A stretch of 27,400 nucleotides of DNA from an uncultured Steroidobacter sp. (GTDB lineage Bacteria; Pseudomonadota; Gammaproteobacteria; Steroidobacterales; Steroidobacteraceae). Below the pieces are notes generated by a model. The model saw only the letters and a program-made list of their open reading frames with translations, did no database searches and was not told the origin of the DNA. The translations under genes were made by a program, and so were the position numbers. Positions 1 through 8,249 of the stretch are shown here, in pieces (position 1 is the first letter of the stretch; the number at the start of each line of letters is the position of its first letter). The DNA lies in the NCBI GenBank assembly GCA_946478975.1, contig CAMLEO010000065.1, positions 1 through 27,400 of the forward strand, in the 5' to 3' direction.

Positions 1-644
1 CGTTGATCCTCGCGCAGCGTGCGGACGGCTCAGATGTGATTCTCGCCGGACAAAAGTCGGGCACGGTGTGGGCGCTCGATCCGGATCGCGAGGGCAAAGT
101 CGTGTGGCGACAGGATTTCGGCGAAGGTTCGCCGCTCGGCGGCATTCATTGGGGCATCGCGTATGACGGCACGCGCGTGTTCGCGCCGATCAATCGGCCG
201 TACGGCCTCACGCCGCCGGCAGGTGCCACACAGAAACCCGGCTTGCACGCGGTGCGCGTCGATACCGGCGCAGTCGAGTGGACTTACTCAGCGCAGCCCG
301 ACTGCTCAGGCAATCGCGCCGAGCTGGTGAAGACGTGCGCAACAAACATCGGATTCTCCGGCGCGCCGACGGTGGTCGATGGCGCGGTTGTCAGCGGCAG
401 CCTCGACGGCTTCCTGCACGCGTTCGATGCGAAGACCGGCGAGCTGCTGTTCAAGTTTGACACCGCGCGGCCGTTTGAAACAATCAATGGCGTCACTGCG
501 GGCGGCGGCTCGATCGACAACGCATCGATCGTCGCAGCCAACGGAATGTTGTTTGTGAATTCCGGTTACGGAATGTTCGGCCAGATGCCCGGCAACGTGC
601 TGCTGGCGTTCAAGCCGAAGGCGCAGCAGGCTACGCGCCGTTGA
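1..644 (+). CDS. PQQ-binding-like beta-propeller protein, C-terminal part (5' end outside window)
   Basis: The reading frame is open from the window edge and stops with TGA at 642-644, so only the last ~213 residues are visible. They contain propeller-blade repeats of the PQQ dehydrogenase type: GTVWALD near the start, GAVEWTY in the middle, and GFLHAFDAKTGELLFKF followed by a GGGSIDN-type stretch near the end. Such blades occur in quinoprotein alcohol dehydrogenases and in polyvinyl-alcohol-dehydrogenase-like secreted proteins. No haem-binding CxxCH is present in the visible part; a cytochrome domain, if any, would be N-terminal. The final 14 bases overlap the convergent nucleosidase gene. 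Two cysteines (in QPDCSG and VKTCAT) could form a disulfide. Family assignment is good; the substrate cannot be inferred. Confidence 0.85.
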   Translation, partial: LILAQRADGSDVILAGQKSGTVWALDPDREGKVVWRQDFGEGSPLGGIHWGIAYDGTRVFAPINRPYGLTPPAGATQKPGLHAVRVDTGAVEWTYSAQPDCSGNRAELVKTCATNIGFSGAPTVVDGAVVSGSLDGFLHAFDAKTGELLFKFDTARPFETINGVTAGGGSIDNASIVAANGMLFVNSGYGMFGQMPGNVLLAFKPKAQQATRR

Positions 645-1227
645 ACATGCCGCGATACAAATCGAGGAAACGATCGGCGGCATGTTTCAAATTGCTTTGC
701 CAGTCGCCGGCGGCGGCGTGATCCGCGCCGTCGGTGACGAACTTCACCGATGTGAACTCGGCGCGCTCCAGCCAGCAGACTTTCGCGAGCGCATAACCTT
801 CCATATCGACGACATCGCATTCCATCGCCGCCCCGGTCATCACAAATGAATCGCCGCTGCCGCAGACGCCGCGAGGCAAGTGCGTGAACACGGCTGGAAA
901 CTCCAGTCGCGCGGGTATTTCTTCGAACGGCGTGACACCGAGCGGCACACCCAGGCCAGTCACATCCATGTCACGTTGAATGAAAGCGTTGCATTCGAGC
1001 GTGGCGCCGGTCGGATGACGACGGCTGCCGACGGTGCCGAAATTGATCACTCGCGGCGGCGGCTCACTCGCGTGCTGATATTCAGCGAGACGCCGCGTCA
1101 GCGCATATGCCGCGTTGACCTTGCCGACGCCGGTATACAAAACACGCAGGCCGGCCCGTTCGAACACGCCCTGACTCTCCAGCGGCAGCGCCATGACCAG
1201 CAGCGGATTGGGGAAAGCGATCGTCAT
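631..1227 (-). CDS. 5'-methylthioadenosine/S-adenosylhomocysteine nucleosidase-like protein
   Basis: This is a 198-residue cytoplasmic protein of the phosphorylase/nucleosidase superfamily (PNP_UDP_1 fold). Seen in the sequence: an N-terminal strand ending in LPLESQ (E17 in the position of the catalytic-site acid), GVGKVNAA at 33-40, the ribose/purine-site VDMEGYA at 140-146 (E143), and FVTDGAD at 163-169, where D166 matches the Asp of the MTAN SDxAD motif. These enzymes hydrolyse the N-glycosidic bond of methylthioadenosine or S-adenosylhomocysteine and recycle methylation by-products. It is shorter than E. coli MTAN (about 230 residues), so substrate range is uncertain. The ATG at 1227 has little Shine-Dalgarno sequence. 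Its 3' end overlaps the convergent PQQ gene by 14 bases. Confidence 0.85.
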   Translation of the reverse strand: MTIAFPNPLLVMALPLESQGVFERAGLRVLYTGVGKVNAAYALTRRLAEYQHASEPPPRVINFGTVGSRRHPTGATLECNAFIQRDMDVTGLGVPLGVTPFEEIPARLEFPAVFTHLPRGVCGSGDSFVMTGAAMECDVVDMEGYALAKVCWLERAEFTSVKFVTDGADHAAAGDWQSNLKHAADRFLDLYRGMFNGA

Positions 1228-1238
1228 GCCCGTAGAAT
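1208..1238 (+). promoter_or_regulatory. Candidate sigma70 promoter of the amino-acid permease
   Basis: TTGGGG at 1208-1213 and TAGAAT at 1233-1238 are separated by 19 bases, about 30 bases upstream of the permease start. The -10 is close to consensus (5 of 6); the -35 is weak and the spacing long. It overlaps the 5' end of the divergent nucleosidase gene. Confidence 0.3.
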
Positions 1239-1267
1239 AGCGCCTCTAGAACAACAGGGGAGCGTGC

Positions 1268-2677
1268 ATGGCTTTTTATAATCGCCGCAAGAGTCTGGAG
1301 TCGGTCGGCACCCGCGCGACGCACAGCGCATTGAAACCGACGTTGGGATGGATCCACCTCATGTGCCTGGGGATCGGCGGCATCGTCGGCACCGGCATCT
1401 ATACGCTGATCGGCGTGGGTGCGGGGCTTGCCGGGCCGGCGGTGATCATCTCGTTCGTCGTCGCTGGACTGGTTTGCGCGTGCGCGGCGCTCGCTTACAC
1501 CGAAATGTCGACGATGATGCCGATGGCGGGCAGTGCATACACTTATAGTTACGTCGCGCTCGGCGAGCTGCCCGCCTGGTTCGTCGGCTGGACGTTGATC
1601 CTCGAATATACAGTGGTCTGCAGCGTCGTCGCGGTGGGCTGGTCCGGTTACGCCGGCGGCCTGATCCGCTCTTGGGATCTGGGCATTCCCGCTGCGCTGT
1701 TGGCCGGGCCCGCGGCCGGTGGCGTCATCAACTTGCCCGCGATTGTGATTGCACTCGCCGTCGCTGGTTTGCTTGCGTTGGGCTCGCGAGAGAGCGCGAC
1801 CGTCAACATCGTTCTCGTGGTCGTGAAGTTAGTGGCACTCGCCGTGTTCATCACATTGTCCGTGCCTGCGTTCACTACTGATAACTTCGAACCATTCGCA
1901 CCGCACGGCTTTGGCGCGACCGAAATCAACGGCGCCAAGTACGGAATGATGGGCGCCGCTGCCGTGATCTTCTTTGCGTTCTACGGCTTCGATGCAGTGT
2001 CCACGGCAGCGGAGGAAGCGAAGAATCCCGGACGCGATCTGAAGATCGGCATCATCGGCTCGATGCTCGCCTGCACGTTCATTTATATGATCGTGGCTGC
2101 CGCAGCACTCGGCAGCTCGAAAGCCGACGCGCTGGCTGCCAGCGGTGAACCGCTCGCGATGGTGCTGCGCTCGTTGAATCATCCTTTGGCAGCAAAAGCG
2201 ATCGGCCTGGCTGCGGTCATCGCGCTGCCTACCGTGATCATGGCGTTCATGTACGGCCAGTCACGCATCTTCTTTGTGATGGCGCGCGATGGACTGCTGC
2301 CTGAGCGCTTGAGCACCGTCAACGCAAAGACCGGCACGCCGGCGCTGATGACCATGGTGACGGGCGTGATCGTTGCGATCATCGCCGGCTTCCTGCCCCT
2401 GCAGCGCATTGCCGAAGTCGCGAACGCCGGCACGCTGGTCGCGTTCATCGCCGTCGCGGTGTGCATGCTGGTGATGAGAAAGAAAGCGCCGACTCAGCCG
2501 CGTCCGTTCAGCACGCCGGCGCCGTGGGTCATGGCACTCGGCGCGATCCTCGGCTGCGCTTATTTGTTCGTGAGCCTGCCGCTGATCACGAAGGTTACGT
2601 TCGTGGTCTGGAACCTGATCGGCTTCGTGGTTTATTTTGCGTACGCCCGCTATCAAAGCGTGCTGGCGCGGGCCTAG
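1268..2677 (+). CDS. APC-superfamily amino acid permease
   Basis: A 469-residue inner-membrane transporter with about 12 hydrophobic helices. The first helix carries the GIGGIVGTGIYTLIGVGAG signature (about residues 36-54), the unwound substrate-binding segment of the APC superfamily. The FYGFDAVSTAAEEAKNPGR stretch around residue 240 is typical of the cationic amino acid transporter (CAT/YfnA-like) branch, as is the later GTPALMT motif. It probably imports an amino acid with protons. The ATG at 1268 follows a strong ribosome site (AGGGGAG at about 1256-1262). It is a single gene, divergent from the nucleosidase and convergent with the esterase, with only 4 bases between the stops. The exact substrate is not readable from the sequence. 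Confidence 0.92.
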   Translation: MAFYNRRKSLESVGTRATHSALKPTLGWIHLMCLGIGGIVGTGIYTLIGVGAGLAGPAVIISFVVAGLVCACAALAYTEMSTMMPMAGSAYTYSYVALGELPAWFVGWTLILEYTVVCSVVAVGWSGYAGGLIRSWDLGIPAALLAGPAAGGVINLPAIVIALAVAGLLALGSRESATVNIVLVVVKLVALAVFITLSVPAFTTDNFEPFAPHGFGATEINGAKYGMMGAAAVIFFAFYGFDAVSTAAEEAKNPGRDLKIGIIGSMLACTFIYMIVAAAALGSSKADALAASGEPLAMVLRSLNHPLAAKAIGLAAVIALPTVIMAFMYGQSRIFFVMARDGLLPERLSTVNAKTGTPALMTMVTGVIVAIIAGFLPLQRIAEVANAGTLVAFIAVAVCMLVMRKKAPTQPRPFSTPAPWVMALGAILGCAYLFVSLPLITKVTFVVWNLIGFVVYFAYARYQSVLARA

Positions 2678-2681
2678 CCGC

Positions 2682-3548
2682 TCACTCGCCCGCAGCCGGC
2701 CTGGCCGAGTAACGAAAGATATATTTCAGCGCATCGCCGATGGTGCTCTCCCACACCGTCCAGCTGTGGGCACCATTGACGATGCGCAGCTCGGCCGGCT
2801 GGCGGTTCGCCCGCAGCAGCGAATACAACTTCGTGGCCTCGACTTCGATCATGAATTCATCGTCGTCGCCGGAGTTGATATACATCGGCACTGGGATTTT
2901 CCTGGCGAGATACGCGTCCCACAGCTTGGGATAATTCAGATCCCGCCATGCCTGCTCGTCGAACTCCGGCGTCGCAAATGGCGGCGCACGCCGCGCGCCG
3001 GAATTCATCGGCGGCAGCGGATCGTAGATCGCAGGCGACAGCAGCGCCGCGGCCGCAAACATTTCTGGATACTTGAGCGCAAAGCGCAGCGAGCCGTAGC
3101 CGCCCATCGACAACCCGCCGATCAGTCGGCCGTCGCGGGTGCGCAGCGTGCGATAGGTTTTCTCCACGTCGGGGATCAGGTCCCGAATCACCGCCGTTTC
3201 CATCTTGTCTCGCCGATCGACGAACCACGTCGAGCCGGCGTCCGGCATCACGATGATGGCTGCGGGAATCTCGCCGCTCGCGATCAACGAGTCGACGGTG
3301 CGCTGGATGTTGCCCTTCTCCACCCAATCGCGGCGGCTGCCCAGGTTGCCGTGGAGCAGGTAGAGCACCGGATAACTGGCGTGCGATGTTTGATACTGCG
3401 TCGGCAGATAAACGTCGTACGCCCACTTCCGCCCCAGCGCGGCCGAATCGAACTCGCGCGTGACGATCTCGCTCGCAAGCGCCGGCAGTGCGGCTAGCAG
3501 CGCCGCGACGGCGAGAAAAAAGCTCGCTGGTTTATTTCTTCTTGGCAT
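2682..3548 (-). CDS. Secreted alpha/beta-hydrolase, esterase D-like family
   Basis: A 288-residue protein beginning MPRRNKPASF with a Sec signal peptide (hydrophobic 9-22, probable cleavage after PALAS near 26). It belongs to the putative-esterase family (esterase D / S-formylglutathione hydrolase / mycolyltransferase fold). Seen: the oxyanion strand YLLHGNLGS (63-71), the nucleophile elbow GGLSMGGYG (S147), a likely acid in SGDDDEF (D228-D230) and the catalytic His in GAHSW (H261). It should hydrolyse carboxylic esters in the periplasm. I chose 3548 rather than the longer frame to 3638 because the signal peptide starts there and the extra 30 residues look non-coding. The start lies inside the end of the upstream gene (17-base overlap), which suggests translational coupling. 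Confidence 0.88.
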   Translation of the reverse strand: MPRRNKPASFFLAVAALLAALPALASEIVTREFDSAALGRKWAYDVYLPTQYQTSHASYPVLYLLHGNLGSRRDWVEKGNIQRTVDSLIASGEIPAAIIVMPDAGSTWFVDRRDKMETAVIRDLIPDVEKTYRTLRTRDGRLIGGLSMGGYGSLRFALKYPEMFAAAALLSPAIYDPLPPMNSGARRAPPFATPEFDEQAWRDLNYPKLWDAYLARKIPVPMYINSGDDDEFMIEVEATKLYSLLRANRQPAELRIVNGAHSWTVWESTIGDALKYIFRYSARPAAGE

Positions 3549-4551
3549 CCGCCGCTTTCTCTTCTTCACGGGCGCCGGCCAGAATGCCGGGCAGCGCGTA
3601 GTTGCCCTCGTGGCAGGCGTACTCGTAGATGTTTGCATCCGTCTTCACGAACGGCAGCTCCCCCGTGAACTTCGCGGTGAACGCTTCCGGATCGTCGACG
3701 GTGAAGCGATACACGATTTTGTCATCGGCGACGCGGGTAAAGCGCTCCGTGACAACCGCATTCTCCGACGAGCCGCGGAAGTTCTGCTCGGGCCGGAAGT
3801 TGCGGGTTTCGACCACGAGCGTGTCGCCTTCCCAATGGCCCACCGAATCGCCCATCCATTTGCGAATGTCCGCCGGCAGGTGCCGATCGCCGATGCGGAT
3901 GATGCGAGCATCGTGAACCATTTCGACCAGGATCATCACATAGCCGGGCGACTGCACGATCTGGTAGTAGCTGTTGTACATCACCGGCAGCATCGGCGGG
4001 CCCGACGCATAGCCGAACGAGAGCAAACATCGCTCGCCGAGCGCTCGTCCCTCGGGGCCGTCGCTGGAGCGGCCGATCTTGGTCGACGCGATGCGCTCAA
4101 AGGCCGCGTCGGTGAGCGGCGGAATGCGGCCGTTGCTGGGCTCGATGATCATCGAGGTGCGATATTCGCCGTCGATCACCGCCACGCTCATGCCGCGATC
4201 GGTCCAGAACAAGTTGTAATTGCCGATCGGCGGCAGCGACGACGCCGCTTCGATCTGTTTGTTTGGATCGCTGGGCGCCGCATCGGCCGCAACCGCATCG
4301 CGCGCCGCTTTGCTGATCGCAGCTGCTTCAGCTTCGGTGTACGAACGTCGCTCGCCGAGCGAGGCGGAGCGCTCCATGGGCGTCGCAGTGGCATTCGTCC
4401 AGATGCCCTGCAGATCCGGTGTGCCATCGGCGAGCCGTGGCACGCGATACGACGACCCTCGGGATGACGACGTTGGGCGTTCCCCTGAATGCGCCGTCGT
4501 GGTTACCACTGCAAGGAACGCGACCATGCAACCCAGCAGCCGTTTTTTCAT
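3532..4551 (-). CDS. Secreted protein of the uncharacterised DLQG-WTN family (copy 1)
   Basis: A 339-residue protein with an N-terminal signal peptide (MKKRLLGCMVAFLAVV, cleavage likely in 20-26). I recognise the family by pattern only and know no function. Motifs in order: PDLQGIWTNAT (45-55), NYNLFW (111-116), ALGERC (170-175), GPPMLPVMYNS (184-194), MVHDARIIR (211-219), WMGDSVGHWEGDTLVVET (232-249), and YEYACHEGNYALPGILAGAR (309-328). The paralogue at 19316-20320 keeps C175, H213, H224, H239, C313 and H314, so these could bind a metal or form a disulfide (inference). It lies upstream of and overlaps the esterase gene, and is divergent from the redoxin/haem fusion. The ATG at 4551 fits the signal peptide; the longer frame to 4914 would swallow the divergent promoter region. 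Confidence 0.88.
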   Translation of the reverse strand: MKKRLLGCMVAFLAVVTTTAHSGERPTSSSRGSSYRVPRLADGTPDLQGIWTNATATPMERSASLGERRSYTEAEAAAISKAARDAVAADAAPSDPNKQIEAASSLPPIGNYNLFWTDRGMSVAVIDGEYRTSMIIEPSNGRIPPLTDAAFERIASTKIGRSSDGPEGRALGERCLLSFGYASGPPMLPVMYNSYYQIVQSPGYVMILVEMVHDARIIRIGDRHLPADIRKWMGDSVGHWEGDTLVVETRNFRPEQNFRGSSENAVVTERFTRVADDKIVYRFTVDDPEAFTAKFTGELPFVKTDANIYEYACHEGNYALPGILAGAREEEKAADAKKK

Positions 4552-4629
4552 ACTGATCTCACGCGATTTGTGAAGCGGAACGCAGCGCGTGGGTGAATTG
4601 TAGCCATCCCGGCGCTGCCAGCATGGCAC

Positions 4630-4639
4630 AAGAATTCTT
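4630..4639. promoter_or_regulatory. Palindrome in the divergent intergenic region
   Basis: AAGAATTCTT is a perfect 10-base palindrome, directly followed by an overlapping CTTAAG. It sits roughly mid-way in the 194-base gap between the divergent starts at 4551 and 4746, so it could be an operator for both genes. It is short enough to be chance, and I cannot place a convincing -35/-10 pair next to it. Confidence 0.2.
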
Positions 4640-4745
4640 AAGACGCTGTTTTGCGACCGGCCGGCGCGTGGACACCCGGGTGGCTTGACCGCACACTTGT
4701 CCCGCCCGATTCGCTTTATCGGCCAACCAGTTAAACGGACTTCAC

Positions 4746-6470
<1,725 letters not shown>

Positions 6471-6479
6471 TCGTCGCGT

Positions 6480-6506
6480 GCGAGCCGGAGGTCCTCTCCG
6501 GCTCGC
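6480..6506 (+). terminator. Strong hairpin after the redoxin/haem fusion gene
   Basis: GCGAGCCGGAG (6480-6490) and CTCCGGCTCGC (6496-6506) form a perfect 11-base-pair stem with a 5-base GTCCT loop, nine bases after the stop codon. No T-run follows, so it may be a rho-assisted terminator or a 3'-end stabiliser. Confidence 0.6.
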
Positions 6507-6606
6507 CTCTCCCGGATTCACCCCGGCGCGCGACCGACGTCACATTTTCGCGCTGACATTTTTTGTTTCTTCTGACACTTTTCGCTCACGTGCGCGTACA
6601 CTTCTT

Positions 6607-6628
6607 TGCAGTTGCTGCGACAACTGCA
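6607..6628. repeat. Inverted repeat (8-bp arms, 6-bp spacer)
   Basis: TGCAGTTG at 6607-6614 and CAACTGCA at 6621-6628 are perfect reverse complements around the spacer CTGCGA. It could be a dimeric-regulator operator or an RNA hairpin. It lies about 330 bases upstream of the next start. Confidence 0.5.
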
Positions 6629-6913
6629 GCAGCGAGGAAGGGATGTAGTTTGCGCGCAGCTGCGCAGCCCAACTTACGTTGCTAATCTTTCTTTCATCAT
6701 TCTTCACAAATTCGCTGAATCCAGGCACACTAGCGCCGCGCACCTGGCCAAACAAACACTAAAAAGCGCCTCGCCGTACAGTAAAGAAACATCGGGCGCG
6801 CTCGTTTCCATCACAAAACCCGCAGCTCATTCCTGAGCCGCAGGCATTTCATTCGTTCTAAAAAACGCCTTCACGCAGTGAGTGCGCGTACCTACAGTGC
6901 CCGCCGTTCGAGA

Positions 6914-6929
6914 CGCACCCGCGGGTGCG
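6914..6929. promoter_or_regulatory. 16-base perfect palindrome just upstream of a ribosome site
   Basis: CGCACCCGCGGGTGCG at 6914-6929 reads identically on both strands and ends 14 bases before the GAGGAGA ribosome site (6944-6950) of the small secreted protein. It could be an operator or a leader hairpin (6-bp stem, 4-base loop). Some GC-rich palindromes are expected by chance. Confidence 0.4.
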
Positions 6930-6957
6930 CCAACTGTTTCAACGAGGAGATTTGACG

Positions 6958-7290
6958 ATGCGTATGTTTGCGTTGGTGGGTGCGGTGGCGTTCGGCACTC
7001 TGGCGATGAGCAACCTGGTGTCGGCGGCCGCTCCGGCGAACGTCGCGCAGGCGACACTCGTCACGCCCGTGGCGAGCGCGACCGAGACCGAAATTGCCGG
7101 CGTGAAATGGCGTTGCGAAGGCGATCAGTGCGAAGGCAAAGGCCAGCGCTCGACGATGGACTCGTACATGAAGGAATGCCGCAAGGTGGCGGAAGCGCTG
7201 GGCGAGCTGTCCTCGTACAGCAGCCGTGGCCGTACCATGAGCGACCGCGACGTCAAGAACTGCAACAAGCTCGCCGGCAAGGGCGAATAA
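6958..7290 (+). CDS. Small secreted cysteine-containing protein, CC_3452-like
   Basis: A 110-residue protein with a clear Sec signal peptide (hydrophobic 4-22, cleavage around VSAAAP). The mature part carries ATLVTPV, then KWRCEGDQCEG (C53, C58), an ECRKVAEALGELSSYSSRG stretch (C74) and a C-terminal NCNKLAGKG (C102). This order resembles the CC_3452 family of small exported proteins of unknown function; I place it there by pattern, with moderate certainty. Four cysteines in the mature chain suggest two disulfides and a periplasmic location. The ATG at 6958 is fixed by the good GAGGAGA ribosome site seven bases upstream; an upstream in-frame start at 6925 lacks one. It is preceded by the unusually long structured leader and followed by a hairpin. 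Confidence 0.85.
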   Translation: MRMFALVGAVAFGTLAMSNLVSAAAPANVAQATLVTPVASATETEIAGVKWRCEGDQCEGKGQRSTMDSYMKECRKVAEALGELSSYSSRGRTMSDRDVKNCNKLAGKGE

Positions 7291-7304
7291 TCGCGATGGA
7301 TTGC

Positions 7305-7335
7305 GCGCGGTCGGGCGATTGCTGCCCGGCCGTGC
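7305..7335 (+). terminator. Hairpin terminator candidate after the small secreted protein
   Basis: GCGCGGTCGGGC (7305-7316) pairs with GCCCGGCCGTGC (7324-7335) through a 12-bp stem with two G-U pairs on the plus-strand RNA, loop GATTGCT. It lies 14 bases after the stop codon and 14 before the convergent DUF2845 stop. There is no T-run. The wobbles only work on plus-strand RNA, so it should serve the upstream gene. Confidence 0.5.
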
Positions 7336-7348
7336 TTCGAGATGCAAG

Positions 7349-7666
7349 CTACTCGGCGCGTGTGATCGAAATGATCTTCCCGTCGACGATCTCGACCGCC
7401 ATCGGCAATGTGCCCGGCGTCGGCTGATAGATCCAACGTTCCTTGACCGTCTGGCCGCCGGTCTTCACCCGCACCCCATTGGGATTGATCGCGTACTGAT
7501 CTTCTTTCTGGACCTTGCGGTCCTTGGGCTGGCCGCACTTCTTGACCAGCTCATCCAGCGTTGCGGATTCGCTGACGATCCGATTGCCACAACGCATGGA
7601 ATCGGCATGAACGACGGCGCTGGCCGTCAACGACAGCACCAACGCCGTAACCAGCTTGCCCCGCAT
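7349..7666 (-). CDS. DUF2845 domain-containing secreted protein
   Basis: A 105-residue exported protein with a signal peptide (hydrophobic 5-20, cleavage near VHADS). The mature part has MRCGNRIVSESATLDELVKKCGQP (C26, C44), then QTVKERWIYQPTPGTLPMAVEIVDGKI. This is the DUF2845 pattern: a Cys pair around a first helix, then W-Y and a strand ending in DGKI, a small fold related in style to SmpA/BamE-like domains. Function is unknown. The ATG at 7666 has a strong ribosome site (AGAGGGG), but that site lies inside an 11-bp hairpin, described separately. The upstream gene on the same strand is the lipoprotein, 77 bases away. Confidence 0.88.
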   Translation of the reverse strand: MRGKLVTALVLSLTASAVVHADSMRCGNRIVSESATLDELVKKCGQPKDRKVQKEDQYAINPNGVRVKTGGQTVKERWIYQPTPGTLPMAVEIVDGKIISITRAE

Positions 7667-7672
7667 GGAATG

Positions 7673-7717
7673 CCCCTCTTCCGCCCTGCCTCATGCAAGC
7701 TTATGACGGAAGAAGGG
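7673..7717 (-). promoter_or_regulatory. Hairpin that would sequester the ribosome site of the DUF2845 gene
   Basis: On the minus strand, CCCTTCTTCCG (7717-7707) can pair with CGGAAGAGGGG (7683-7673) over 11 continuous base pairs with one G-U, closing a 23-base loop. The second arm contains the whole AGAGGGG ribosome site, six bases before the ATG at 7666-7664. In this fold initiation would be blocked, suggesting control by an RNA-binding protein, small RNA or temperature (inference). No T-run follows, so it is not a typical terminator of the upstream gene. Confidence 0.45.
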
Positions 7718-7743
7718 TGTGTGGCTAATCGTCAGGCTGATCT

Positions 7744-8172
7744 TCAGTCATCACGCGCCAGGCGGTCGTGCCGGCTGTCTCGCGAGCGCATTTCACGCTC
7801 CACGTCGAGATACGCTTCGGTCACATCGCGAAACTCGGCATTCGCTTCGCGGTCCTGATGGCGCTCCATGTCGTCGCGCATGGCATGGTAGCTCTTGGAC
7901 ACATCGTCGAATGCCTCGCGCACGTCTTCCTTGCTGGCGCGGTGATCCTCGACCACTCGCCGGAAGTCACGTGATTCCTCGGCGAGATCGCGTGCGTCAC
8001 TTCGAAAATCGCCGCGGATTTCGCTGTCGTTCGCCTCTTCCTGCAACGCGTAGGCACTGCGCTCCAGGCGCGCCGCCGAATTCGTCAGGCTCCCACCCGT
8101 TGTGGCACAACCGCCGACGGCCAGCACACCGACCGTCGCCGCAAGCAACCAGCTGTTTCTGATCGTCGCCAT
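7744..8172 (-). CDS. Small outer-membrane lipoprotein, helical and highly charged
   Basis: A 142-residue predicted lipoprotein: the signal peptide ends in a lipobox LAVGGC (C22 lipidated), and the +2 residue is Ala, which favours outer-membrane sorting. The mature chain is nearly all charged helix (SAARLERSAYALQEEAND, then many repeated D/E/R pairs), probably a coiled coil. I recognise no named family. The ATG at 8172 is supported by the GGGAG ribosome site just upstream and by the signal peptide; the longer frame to 8253 adds a non-signal-like N-terminus and would reach the amidohydrolase stop. It lies 77 bases downstream of the amidohydrolase and may be co-transcribed with it. Confidence 0.8.
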   Translation of the reverse strand: MATIRNSWLLAATVGVLAVGGCATTGGSLTNSAARLERSAYALQEEANDSEIRGDFRSDARDLAEESRDFRRVVEDHRASKEDVREAFDDVSKSYHAMRDDMERHQDREANAEFRDVTEAYLDVEREMRSRDSRHDRLARDD

Positions 8173-8249
8173 TCGCCAACTCCCGCCCGTGAGGGCTGCA
8201 TTTGCTTGAGTTGGCAATAAAACGGGCTCGCGACGCGGGCGGTTCCCGC

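Larger units (their letters stand above)
6507..6957. other. Non-coding region with several inverted repeats, upstream of a small secreted protein
   Basis: Together with the hairpin before it, this makes a 487-base gap with no convincing gene. Short frames on both strands here lack ribosome sites and show no protein-like composition. The stretch is visibly less GC-rich than its surroundings (T-rich at 6540-6585 and 6680-6720). It contains an 8-bp inverted repeat at 6607-6628, a 12-base perfect palindrome GCGCAGCTGCGC at 6654-6665, and a 16-base palindrome at 6914-6929. A weak candidate promoter is TTCACA near 6702 with CACACT 17 bases on. It may be a long regulated leader, or may encode a small RNA. 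Confidence 0.5.

Noticed and set aside
6606..6836. Short plus-strand reading frame of 76 codons in the 487-base gap
   Set aside because: No ribosome site, and composition unlike a protein; the inverted repeats run through it.
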